Part shown: in pieces, positions 55,961 through 64,000 of the stretch
Numbering within the stretch: the stretch's first letter is position 1
How the letters are laid out: each line of letters opens with the position of its first letter
NCBI GenBank assembly: GCA_019009955.1
Contig: CM032229.1
Span: forward strand, 194,089,001 to 194,153,000
DNA: 64,000 nt
Direction of reading: 5' to 3'
Source of the DNA: Riptortus pedestris
Lineage: Eukaryota > Arthropoda > Insecta > Hemiptera > Alydidae
The notes under the pieces: model-generated
The model's input: only the letters and a program-made list of their open reading frames with translations
What the model was told of the DNA's origin: nothing
Databases searched by the model: none
Made by a program: the position numbers and the translations under genes

Positions 55961-57972
55961 GCTTTTCCAGGTCTATTTAAACTTTTTCCAATCAATTTGG
56001 GCTATTTCCAAACCAAATTCACCTTTTTCCAAACCAAATTAGACTTTTTCCCCATCAAATTGAACTTTTTCCAAATCAAATTGAACTTTTTCCATTTCAA
56101 ATTCGACAAAAGCTTAATTCGATTAGATCTTATTCTTTAATGGGTAAACATTTAAGTAAACATGTTAGACATCTATTCTTGCTAATTCCAAATCAATTAA
56201 AACTGTAAATAAGAGTATAATTCTTCTGTCCTTGTTGTTATTATGTTTTGCTTTAGATTGAAGAGGGATTTAATAATTCAGTCCTTCTCATTAAACCAGA
56301 ATTTTTGCAAAGGAGGCCACTATAATATAGTATATTACAATTATAATGAGTGGTTCAGGTGATTCTTCTGACGAAGAATTTCGTCCTACTGTTCTCAACC
56401 GAAGAACTAATCGCACAATAGTAAGTTCCAGTGATACTGATGACAATGTTGATTCTGCGCCAGATCTCCCACATTTTAGAAGACAACGTCGAGGTAAATA
56501 CAACAAAAATTCCAAAGAACAAAAAACAATGTTTATAAATTTGTATGAGGATGGACATGATGTGAAGGACGCTGCCCGAATATCGGGTTTGAAGTTGGGA
56601 ACAGCCAAATCCATTTTAATAAAGTATAAAATTAATAATAGCCAACTAATCGATAAAATTAGAGGAGGGACGCGCCGCAAATCGTTGACTCCAGACGTTC
56701 TAGCAGAAATCGAACAGGCGATCGAAGAAGGACCTGGCAGAACACTGAAAGACATTAAAGCTATTCTTAGTTTAAAAAATATAAATATAAGTAAATCGAC
56801 TATTGACAATGGATTGAGAACACTTCGAATCACGTTAAAAAAAGCATAGAAGGAAGTAGATCGAATGAATTCCATAGAAACTAAAAATAAACGTAAAGAA
56901 TATGCTATTGGATTCAATGGGTGGGCACCAACAGAAAGAGAAAAGATGATATTCATCGACGAATCTGGTTTCAATCTCCACCTTCGTAGAAGCCAAGCTA
57001 GGTCAAAAAAGGGGAATCGTGCTGTGTTAAATGTTCCGACAATAAGAGGAAGGAATGTCACTCTTGTATTAGCTTTAAATAGTCAGAAGATAATACATTT
57101 TAAAATAATAGCAGCTGGAAACTGCAATGCTCTGAGGTTTACAGAATTCTTAACAGAACTCCATGAGAAGCTTAACGATTCAGACCAATACTATTTGATC
57201 ATGGACAACGGACGAATTCATCGAGCTGAACAAGTAAAAGAAGCTTTGGAGGAGCTTAATCTTGTAGCGAAGTACCTACCTCCTTATTGTCCTATGTTAA
57301 ATCGAGCAGAGAAAGCGTTTTCCAAAATAAAACTTGGGGCTAGAAATGTTCTCAGCGAAGCAGGAGAACACATTCTGCTTGAGGTTATAGAGAATAGTAT
57401 TTCTTCCATCACGGCCACTGATTGTACCAACTGGTTAATGGATATGCTGCTCCAACTTCCTAAAGCAACCTCCGGCGACTCTTTGCATTAAGTTTATTAT
57501 TTTTTCTATTTTTTACATACATATACATACCTCTTTAACACTTTATTTACATACTTATTCAATATTGTTTTTTTTCACTATTCCATTTATTACTTTTTAT
57601 ACTATTATTGTACTATTTATACGACTACTAATTAATTTCTTTATAATGTTATTATTTACAATTTAACTATTAATATTACTACTGAAGTTTAATTAAACCG
57701 TTGTTCTTTATTTTCAAACTTTAAATAAAATATACCTATAAAATGAATGTGCATTATTATTCTACACACCAGAATTCCTGTAATGTTTAGAAAGATCTTA
57801 GTGATAATGGTTAATTTAAAGTGAGAGTTAAAATTGATTTGGGAAAGGTTGAATTTGATTTGGAAAAAGTCTAATTTTTTTTGGAAAAGGTTTAATTGTT
57901 TTAGAAAAGGTTGAATTTGGTTTGGAAATAGTCCAAATTGATTGGAAAAAGTTTAAATAGACCTGGAAAAGC
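55961..57972 (+). mobile_element. Tc1/IS630-type transposon, near-intact, nested in the right arm
   Basis: TA at 55959-55960 and 57973-57974 flank inverted ends starting GCTTTTCCAGGTCTATTTAA. Each end carries about six tandem 21-bp units (CTTTTTCCAAAYCAAATT-type). The uninterrupted target (TTTGTTTGTATAATAGAAGT) is present at about 55404-55424 in the other arm, proving insertion at a TA. Internal gene 56346-57491. Confidence 0.88.
56346..57491 (+). pseudogene. Tc1/IS630-type DDE transposase, one in-frame stop
   Basis: Two segments in the same frame (56346-56849 and 56850-57491) are separated only by TAG at 56847. Segment 1: acidic/serine N-terminus, then two HTH-like units (KEQKTMFINLYEDGHDVKDA ARISG and LTPDVLAEIEQAIEEGPGRT ... 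ISKSTIDNGLR). Segment 2: catalytic FIDESGFN, then LIMDNGRIHR, then PYCPMLNRAEKAFSKIK, a D-D-34-E arrangement. Total 381 codons, normal for the superfamily. The single stop is the only defect I see. Confidence 0.85.
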
Positions 57973-58520
57973 TATATACAAACAAATAAAAATTAATAAA
58001 ATTGAGATTAACCAAGCAATAAACAATGATACCCAGTTAAAAATGAATAGAAATGACTAAATTATTTTAAACATCAGCTTGTCAATATAGGTACAAGATT
58101 TTTAAAGGTTATCATTGGCATGTAGTCCTCCTTGTAATAAAAAGATGCTTATATTTAGTCACTGGAATCCTTGGTTCCAGTAGCATCCTTGTGAAGAGAA
58201 TCGCACTGATGTTGGAGCATATGCATTGAAACCGCACTGTCCCATAGAATAACTAACTGTGGAGGAAACATGTAATATCATTAATGATAGACCATGGGAA
58301 ATAAACTCCTATAGTGCTCTATAGAAAACACTACAAGAAGATAATTCTGTTACTCAGACTTTAAAACTTATCTTTTTTTAAAAAAAAAGCTGTCATTGGC
58401 ATGTAGTCCTCCTTGTAATAAAAATATGCTAACTTTTTGAGCCGCAGGGAATCCCTGGTTCCAGAAGCATCCTTGTGAAGAAAATGGCACAGATGTTGGA
58501 GCATATGCATTGAAACCGCA

Positions 58521-59180
58521 CTGTCCCATAGAATAAATAACTGCGAAGGAAACATGTAATATCATTAATGATGGAGCATAGGAAATAATCTCCTATAGTG
58601 CTCTATAGGAAACAATACAAGAAAATTATTCTGTTTCTTACATTTTAAATCTTACCTTTTTAAAAGCTCCCATTCGCATGAAGTCTGTCTTGTCCAAAAC
58701 AGTTGCTGCTGGTATTTTTTGAGTGTATGCATTGAAACAGCACTGTCCCATAGAATAAATAACTGCGAAGGAAACATGTAATATCATTAATGATGGAGCA
58801 TAGGAAATAATCTCCTATAGTGCTCTATAGGAAACAATACAAGAAAATTATTCTGTTTCTTACATTTTAAATCTTACCTTTTTAAAAGCTCCCATTCGCA
58901 TGAAGTCTGTCTTGTCCAAAACAGTTGCTGCTGGTATTTTTTGAGTGTATGCATTGAAACCGCACTGTCCCATAGAATAAATAACTGCGAAGGAAACATG
59001 TTATATCATTAATGATGGAGCATAGGAAATAATCTCCTATTGTGCTCTATAGGAAACACTACAAGAAAATTATTCTTTTGTTACATTTTAAATCTTACCT
59101 TTTTAAAAGCTCCCATTCGCATGAATTCTGTCTTGTCCAAAACAGTTGCTGCTGATATTTTTTGAGTGTTTGCTCTGAAT
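58521..59180 (-). repeat. 222-bp tandem duplication in the right arm (about 3 copies)
   Basis: Units start CTGTCCCATAGAATAAATAA at 58521, 58743 and 58965, exactly 222 bp apart. They are nearly identical; the third is cut at about 59165. The unit corresponds to the inverted 3' flank of the transposase gene, including its stop region and the putative 3' intron. Confidence 0.88.
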
Positions 59181-59227
59181 TTGAGCTTTGGATAATATTG
59201 GATAACAAATCCTTTCCATTTCTTTTT

Positions 59228-59866
59228 TCACTGCATTTTTTCTTCTTTTTGCATTTTTATCTGGTAATTAACTGTTAGCAATTTAGTAACTCTCTTTTTT
59301 AAATTAAAGTTATTACTTTCTAAATATTTTACTTGGACCAGCAAGGACTTTAATTGGGATTCATATTCAGCAATTTTTTCCTTTAAGAGAATACATCCAT
59401 CACAATCAACTTCTTCTGTATTACATGAAAAATCACTTTTCAGCTTTTTGGGAGAAATCTCATTAATGTGACGCAGGGCACGTTTAGTTATTTCACGTTT
59501 TTTACTCCTACAGTCTCTAGATGTTTCACATTTTGAGTCAGAAGTAGAGCTAGTAGGTGTTTGTTTACTTATGGACGATACTGGTAAATTAAGATGCGGC
59601 ACAGCTTCTTCTTTTAATATCAATCTATTAGGGAACATAGCCTAACAATTCTGCTTGTAAATTCCTTTGGTAATCACTATCACTGAAATGTTCTGAACAA
59701 AAGTAGGATTAAATTTCAAATCTCCTCGTCTACACAGAACTATCCACTGTTTCTTAATTTCTTGGTTTTTCGGGAACCGGTGATAAGATACAGACTTGCC
59801 TGTTCTCCTAGAGTTGTTGGAACATGTTGCCATAGCACACTCACTCATTTTGAAAAAAAAAATCAC
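59228..59866 (-). pseudogene. THAP-domain copy in the right arm (N-terminal part only)
   Basis: Inverted duplicate of the first third of the transposase, from MSECAMATC to the coiled coil and KMQ. A 10-nt deletion near 59699 removes the stretch encoding the third zinc ligand region (before SEHF) and shifts the frame. The RNase H core is missing. It is otherwise almost identical to 52372-53001, so the arms duplicated recently. Confidence 0.82.
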
Positions 59867-60016
59867 TTATAACAATGGAAAATAAAACAATTAACTAAAA
59901 ACACAACTATGCTCACGATGTAAACAAAGCTGAGTGCTGCCGAGTGACGTCATGCGCCAAAGTCGCAAAAAATTTTGATCTGCGCACCTGCCGAATGGCA
60001 CCCCCCTGAGTCTATT

Positions 60017-60156
60017 GTCTGGTCACCGCAATGTAGCCCGGTAGATTTATCCTAATTAATTCTTTTATTTATTTTTTTGGCAACACTGACTACCTGTGGC
60101 GGGTAAATAACCGTTAGGGAAGGTTGCACTTGTGACACTAAACAGCTGCTACAACA
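60017..60156 (-). mobile_element. Ty3/gypsy 3' LTR, proximal part
   Basis: Immediately after a purine tract (TTGGGGGGAG, 60165-60157, minus strand) the LTR begins TGTTGTAGCAGCTG. It contains AATAAATAAAAG and runs into the P-type complex at AGTCTATT. The rest continues at 52191. Confidence 0.65.
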
Positions 60157-60174
60157 CTCCCCCCAACGGCTCAG

Positions 60175-60879
60175 TCACGGAAGTGGACGGGAAGACGGAC
60201 GAGTCGGCCCTGGCGAGTCCGAAGGGATGATTCCGCTCGGGTGGCTGAGTCGTTGCTGGATGGTTTGTTCGCATGTCTGTGGTGCTCTCGATGGCAAAGT
60301 AAAAGGTGTCTGCGCTGGTGGTCGAACTAGGGTTAGTTGAGCTGGGTCCTTGACGGTGTATGCTGGTTTCAGGCGGTCGGTAGAGACAATCTTCGGTCCG
60401 GAGGGAAGCTGAATGGTGAATGTCTTCAGCTGCCTATTTATGACTAGGTGTGGTCCAGAGTATGGTGGCATCAATGGTTGACGAACTGCATCGTCCCTTA
60501 AGAAAACGTACTTGCAGTTCTTTAGATTGTCCGGGACGAAAATTGGTTTATTGCTGGATCGATGAGGTGCTGAACGTATGTCTTTCATGCTGTCCCTCTG
60601 TGTCCGCAAAAACTCGTCAGTGTCTTCAGGCCGTTGGGTGGTCGTGAGTAACTCGCCTGGCAAACGGAGGGGCTGTCCGCATAACACACAATCCGCAGCA
60701 CTGCTGTTATTGTCTTCCCGTACAGCTGCTCTCAAACCGAGAAGGACTGTAGGCAGCGCATCGGTCCATTTGGCTGAGCCGATTAGATGAGCTGTTAAGG
60801 CTGTCGAGCGTTCTGTGCCACCTTTCGACGCACCCATTACTCTGCGGATGGTAGGCTGTCGTCCTACAGCGTTTGACAC
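60175..60879 (-). pseudogene. gypsy integrase C-terminus
   Basis: LIGSAKWTDALPTVLLGLRA, CVLCGQPLRLPGEL, then FLRDDAVRQPLMPPYSGPHL VI and STDRLKPAY, the C-terminal GPY/F-type module of Ty3/gypsy integrases. Ends 10 nt before the purine tract. Confidence 0.75.
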
Positions 60880-61975
60880 CCAGAATCTGGGTCAGATTTC
60901 GAAAGAGTTCGCTTTCGAACTGGCGGCCTTGGTCTGTAGTTATTCTTGTTGGGACAACATAACGACAAATCCAAGTGCTGTGCAAAGCCCTGACGATGGT
61001 CTCGGCGCTTATGTCTGCGAGTGGTTCAGCTTCAGGCCGCCGGGTGAACCTATCGATCATAGTTAGGCAATAAAGTTTGCCAGCAGACGAATGAAGAGGT
61101 CCGATAATATCAACGTGGAAATGCTCGAAGCGGCCGACTGGAATAAAGGAGCCTGGTGGAGTAACCGTGTGGCGGTAAACTTTGCTGCGTTGGCAGGCCA
61201 CACAGCCCCGTGCCCAGGAGGCGATGTCTATCTGCATATTAGGCCAGAAGAAACGTTGGGTAAGGAGTCGTCGTGATCCACGTATTCCTGGGTGGCTGAG
61301 ATAGTGGAGCTTCTTAAAGATGGCGTGTCTCAAGGATGCGGGCAGATAGGGGCGAACTCTGGATGTGGTAGTCTCGCAGAGGGGGGGCTTAGTGCACTGT
61401 GGCGTGTCCATCCATTTGAGCATTAGTGCCGGGTTGCGAAGCAATTCAGGGATGCTGGAGTCAGCTTCTTGCTTCATGGCAATCGTCTCCATATCGTCGG
61501 GGAGTGATATCTCTTCCATCCTTGAAAGGGTATCTGCCACCATGTTGTCCCTCCCTGCCACATGTCGGATGTCCGCCGTAAATTGGCTGATGAAATTAAC
61601 GAGCCTGATACGCATGGGCGTAGCGGTTTCCGGGCGCTGTCGGAACATGTGAACTAGAGGTTTGTAGTCAGTAAGGATGGCAAAGTTACGTCCTTCAAGA
61701 AGGGGTCTGAAGTGCCGGAGTGCTCGATGGATGGCTATAAGCTCCCTGTCGTACGTCGAATACCTTTGCTCAGCGTTCGTTAAAACCTTGGAAAAGAATC
61801 CGAGAGGTTTCCATCCAGGATCTTCCCGTTGTTGCAGAACCGCTCCAATCGCCGTGTTCGAAGCGTCACAAGCAAGTGTGAGTTCGGCGTCGTCAGAGGG
61901 ATGTGACAAGATGAGGGCCTGTTTAACGTCTTGTTGACACACTGACGAAACGCCGAGTCGGCCTCTTCGGTCCAT
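60707..61975 (-). pseudogene. gypsy RNase H and integrase
   Basis: RNase H: LTLACDASNTAIGAVLQQRE, YDRELIAIHRALRHFR. Integrase: zinc domain HPGIRGSRRLL...CVACQRSK, then catalytic FHVDIIGPL, ITTDQGRQFES and SNGCVERWHRTL (D-D-E all visible). The frame breaks after RWHRTL; the integrase C-terminus is in the 60175-60879 frame. Confidence 0.82.
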
Positions 61976-62130
61976 TCGAGCGGAGTAGTGTCACTTCTCT
62001 TGCTGTTGCCGACGAGTGCGTGTAGGGGACGTTGGTGGTCTGCAGCGTTAGGTATGAACCGTCTATAAAAGTTGAGCATACCCAAGAATCGAAGAAGCTG
62101 TCCCTTGTTGCTGGGTCGGGGAAACTGCAA
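61780..62130 (-). pseudogene. gypsy RT end and tether
   Basis: QLLRFLGMLNFYRRFIPNAA, the conserved RT thumb stretch. The frame is lost just before the RNase H TDAS-equivalent, which appears in the overlapping frame. Confidence 0.7.
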
Positions 62131-62394
62131 TCATGCTAACTTTTTTTGGAAGGGGGAACTGACGAGGAATCCCAGAAAATCTATTTCAGGTTTACAGAAT
62201 TCCGATTTGGTGGGATTGATAGTAAGCCCGTGATGGTTTAGTATCCGGAATACTTCGTCCAAGTGAATCCGATGTTCGTCCTCAGAGGCGGATGCTACCA
62301 GTATGTCGTCCAAATACACGAAGACATAAGGTAGAGCAATATGCTGTCCATGAGTCCTTGGAACGTCTGGGCGGCATTCCGCAGGCCGAAACAC
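62131..62394 (-). pseudogene. gypsy reverse transcriptase, YLDD box
   Basis: [20 protein letters not shown] carries the YxDD catalytic box; HGLTINPTKSEFCKPEIDFL GF follows. The end (SSPFQKKLA) marks another loss of frame before the next segment. Confidence 0.75.
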
Positions 62395-62468
62395 ATGACG
62401 AGGAATTCGAAGAGTCCAAATGGTGTTATCACTGTTGTCTTCTTTATGTCCTCTTCCGCTACCGGCAC

Positions 62469-63188
62469 CTAGTAATACGCTCTATTCAGGTCAAGTTTGC
62501 TGAAGCAGGTTTTTCCTTGGAGGTTGGTGTTCAGGTCTTGGATGTTCGGCACGCTGTACCTATCGGGAACTGTTTGCTCATTGAGCCTACGGTAGTCCCC
62601 GCAGAATCGTATCGTGCCATCCTTTTTCGTAACAATATGCAATGGACTAGCATACGGGCTATTGGATGGACGACAGATTCCTTCGACGACCATTTTTAGA
62701 AATTCCTCCCTGGCGGCCTTATATCTTTCTGGATGAAGGCGTCGAGCTTTCGCCGTGACAGGGGGTCCTTTGGTCTCGATGAAGTGCCGTATATGATGCT
62801 TCGGTTGCTGCAGGACGGTGGAAGGGCCGGTGATAAATGGGTACTTCCGTAGGAGGTCGTAGTACCACTCGCCACCTGGAACTGCATAGATCGTGGGTAG
62901 ATTGGAATTAGCGAGGGTGCCCTTGGAAGTGAGTCCGGTCTTCGCGTCGAGAAGCTGACGACTCCTGACATCAACGAGGATGTGGTGATGAAAAAGAAAG
63001 TCCGCACCAATGATGGGGCTGCTGATGTCCGCCAGAATAAAAGACCACGGAAGCGGCCGTCGGAGTCCGATGTTTAAAGTCTTTTTGACTTCGCCGTACA
63101 TCCTGATGGGGGTACCGTTGGTCGCGTACAGAGTTGCCAGAAGTTGGTAGGTTGCCTGCGGTCCCTGTCCGGGATGACAGATATGCAT
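62469..63188 (-). pseudogene. gypsy protease end and reverse transcriptase start
   Basis: SSPIIGADFL (protease end), KGPPVTAKARRLHPERYKAA, ASPLHIVTKKDGTIRFCGDY RRLN and FSKLDLNRAYY (RT motif A with its Asp). A TAG follows at once and homology then continues past it, before shifting frame into the next segment. Confidence 0.78.
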
Positions 63189-63373
63189 GCACCGGTGTCC
63201 ACGAGATATCTGTCACCCGTGTTCTTCTCCCTCACAAACAATCGACGGTGATTGGCATCCGCGACGGAGTCCTCCGCTATTAGTTTCCCTGGTTCGTTGG
63301 AGTAGGCTTCCATGTGCAGGGCTGCCGGCATTTCCGGGCCTTCTCGCGGAAGGTTTGATGGAAATAGCACCAT
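63074..63373 (-). pseudogene. gypsy protease region
   Basis: Overlaps the end of gag in another frame, as in gag-pol frameshift arrangements. Shows RRLFVREKNTGDRYLVDTGA followed by CISVIP, the aspartic protease DTGA signature. After about 63180 homology moves to a third frame, a disabling frameshift. Confidence 0.7.
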
Positions 63374-64000
63374 TCTCGATTACGGCTTGGTGACTGGGTC
63401 CGGCCCCGGGAGTGTGATCGTTCTCGTCGCCCTCGCGCCAATTGGCTTTTAAGGTCCTTCACGTCTCGGCATTGCTGCTGGATTGTTTCCTCCAGGTGAG
63501 CTAGTTGAGAGGGTCGGGGTGAAGTGGGTTGTGTGCGTACCCCGTGGATGGTTGGTTTGTACACCTCGGCGATTTCTGCCAATTTATCCACGGAGGACTC
63601 AGTGGTCACTGCTAATGTTGCCTGCATACGGTCGGGTAGTGCCCTCAGCCACATTGTTCGTAAAAGGTCCGAGGACACGGAGGTACCTCCGAGACGTTTC
63701 AGCTCGTTGAGAAGCTGGGACGGTCTTTCTCCCTCAGCCAGGCGCCTGTCCCCCAAAAGACGGGGAATTCTGAGGTTTTCAGATTCCGCGTACGGGTGCA
63801 GAAGTCGAGTCTTAAGAGCTTCATATGGTTCGGCAGGGGGGTTCTTCACGATATCCGCCCCCTCCTTGAGAATATCGAATTCAAGGTTCGTCACCACCAG
63901 CTGAAATTTAATTCGAGAAGAGCTTACCCTGGAGGTGGCGAAGACGGCTTCGGCCTGGCAGAACCAGAGTTCCGGGTCGGCTTTCCAGAAATTTGGTATT
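63280..64000 (-). CDS. gypsy gag, 5' end off the window
   Basis: Uninterrupted frame entering from the window edge (IPNFWKADPELWFCQAEAVF) through VTNLEFDILKE, RIPRLLGDRRLAEGERPSQL and LLRTMWLRALPDRMQATLAV to a C-terminal arginine-rich part and CYFHQTFREKARKCRQPC, a variant zinc knuckle (C-x3-H...C-x3-C). This gag type accompanies arthropod Ty3/gypsy elements; it packages element RNA. Start codon not in view. Intact as far as seen. Confidence 0.8.
   Translation of the reverse strand, partial: IPNFWKADPELWFCQAEAVFATSRVSSSRIKFQLVVTNLEFDILKEGADIVKNPPAEPYEALKTRLLHPYAESENLRIPRLLGDRRLAEGERPSQLLNELKRLGGTSVSSDLLRTMWLRALPDRMQATLAVTTESSVDKLAEIAEVYKPTIHGVRTQPTSPRPSQLAHLEETIQQQCRDVKDLKSQLARGRRERSHSRGRTQSPSRNREWCYFHQTFREKARKCRQPCTWKPTPTNQGN

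Larger units (their letters stand above)
52184..60016. mobile_element. palindromic P/THAP transposon complex, 7.8 kb, with 8-bp target duplication
   Basis: AGTCTATT at 52184-52191 and 60009-60016 is a perfect 8-bp duplication, the length used by P-superfamily transposons. Left arm: terminal CAAGGTACGTATAAG and a diverged THAP-transposase gene (52372-54969) with its 3' flank to about 55.46 kb. Right arm: inverted copy from 55.88 to 60.008 kb, deleted for most of the transposase and carrying a 222-bp tandem duplication and a Tc1-type insertion. Outer ends share TGCCATTCGGCAGGTGCGCA inverted. The interior contains a separate hairpin at 55515-55619. Confidence 0.8.
60157..64000 (-). mobile_element. 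Ty3/gypsy LTR retrotransposon, internal region, degraded
   Basis: On the minus strand, from the right window edge: gag, protease, reverse transcriptase, RNase H, integrase, purine tract. The gene order RT-RNase H-integrase is that of Ty3/gypsy. The 5' LTR lies beyond 64000. Several frameshifts and a stop break pol; GC content is well above the surroundings. Confidence 0.88.

Noticed and set aside
61091..63904. Plus-strand open frames across the gypsy element
   Set aside because: Shadows of the minus-strand gag/pol reading.

Overview
The window is eukaryotic and looks like an AT-rich, transposon-laden insect genome. It has spliced genes with GT-AG introns, insect-type P/THAP, Tc1, Penelope, Helitron-like, RLE non-LTR and Ty3/gypsy remnants, long (TA)n tracts and large introns. 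The order cannot be fixed from the sequence; a large-genome hemimetabolous insect is a guess. Three host genes are supported. (1) An HP1-like chromodomain gene lies on the minus strand, with coding exons at 9925-10005 and 1596-1967; its 3' part is not found and probably lies off the left edge. (2) Mitochondrial ribosomal protein L28 (mRpL28) lies on the plus strand in six coding exons from 17851 to 26242. (3) A p38-pathway MAP kinase kinase of the MKK3/MKK6 (licorne) type lies on the minus strand in seven coding exons from 48340 down to 38868, and joins into a complete 332-residue protein.

Layout. 0-12 kb: chromodomain gene whose 8-kb intron is filled with Helitron-like non-autonomous elements (3' end CTAG after a short hairpin, set in TA repeats), plus a MITE carrying a transposase HTH fragment. 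12-17.4 kb: copies of an abundant non-autonomous repeat, here called family A, one of them swollen by a 25-bp satellite. 17.8-26.3 kb: mRpL28, with introns holding non-LTR, family A, Helitron-like and Tc1-MITE insertions. 26.5-31.6 kb: two related LTR remnants in opposite orientation, an RNase H-bearing non-LTR remnant and an inverted-repeat element. 31.6-38.3 kb: mostly unrecognised intergenic AT-rich DNA. 38.8-48.4 kb: the MAPKK gene. Its introns hold a 46-bp minisatellite and an antisense R2-like retrotransposon preceded by nine 32-bp tandem units. 49.5-51.1 kb: a Helitron-like element interrupted by a 5'-truncated Penelope-like element.

51.9-64 kb is a nested stack. A Ty3/gypsy element (minus strand, 5' end off the right edge) has its LTR split by a 7.8-kb palindromic P/THAP complex flanked by a perfect 8-bp duplication. 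One arm of that complex was later hit by a Tc1/IS630-type transposon whose empty target site survives in the opposite arm. Apart from the three genes, nearly all coding potential here is transposon-derived, and most of it is broken.
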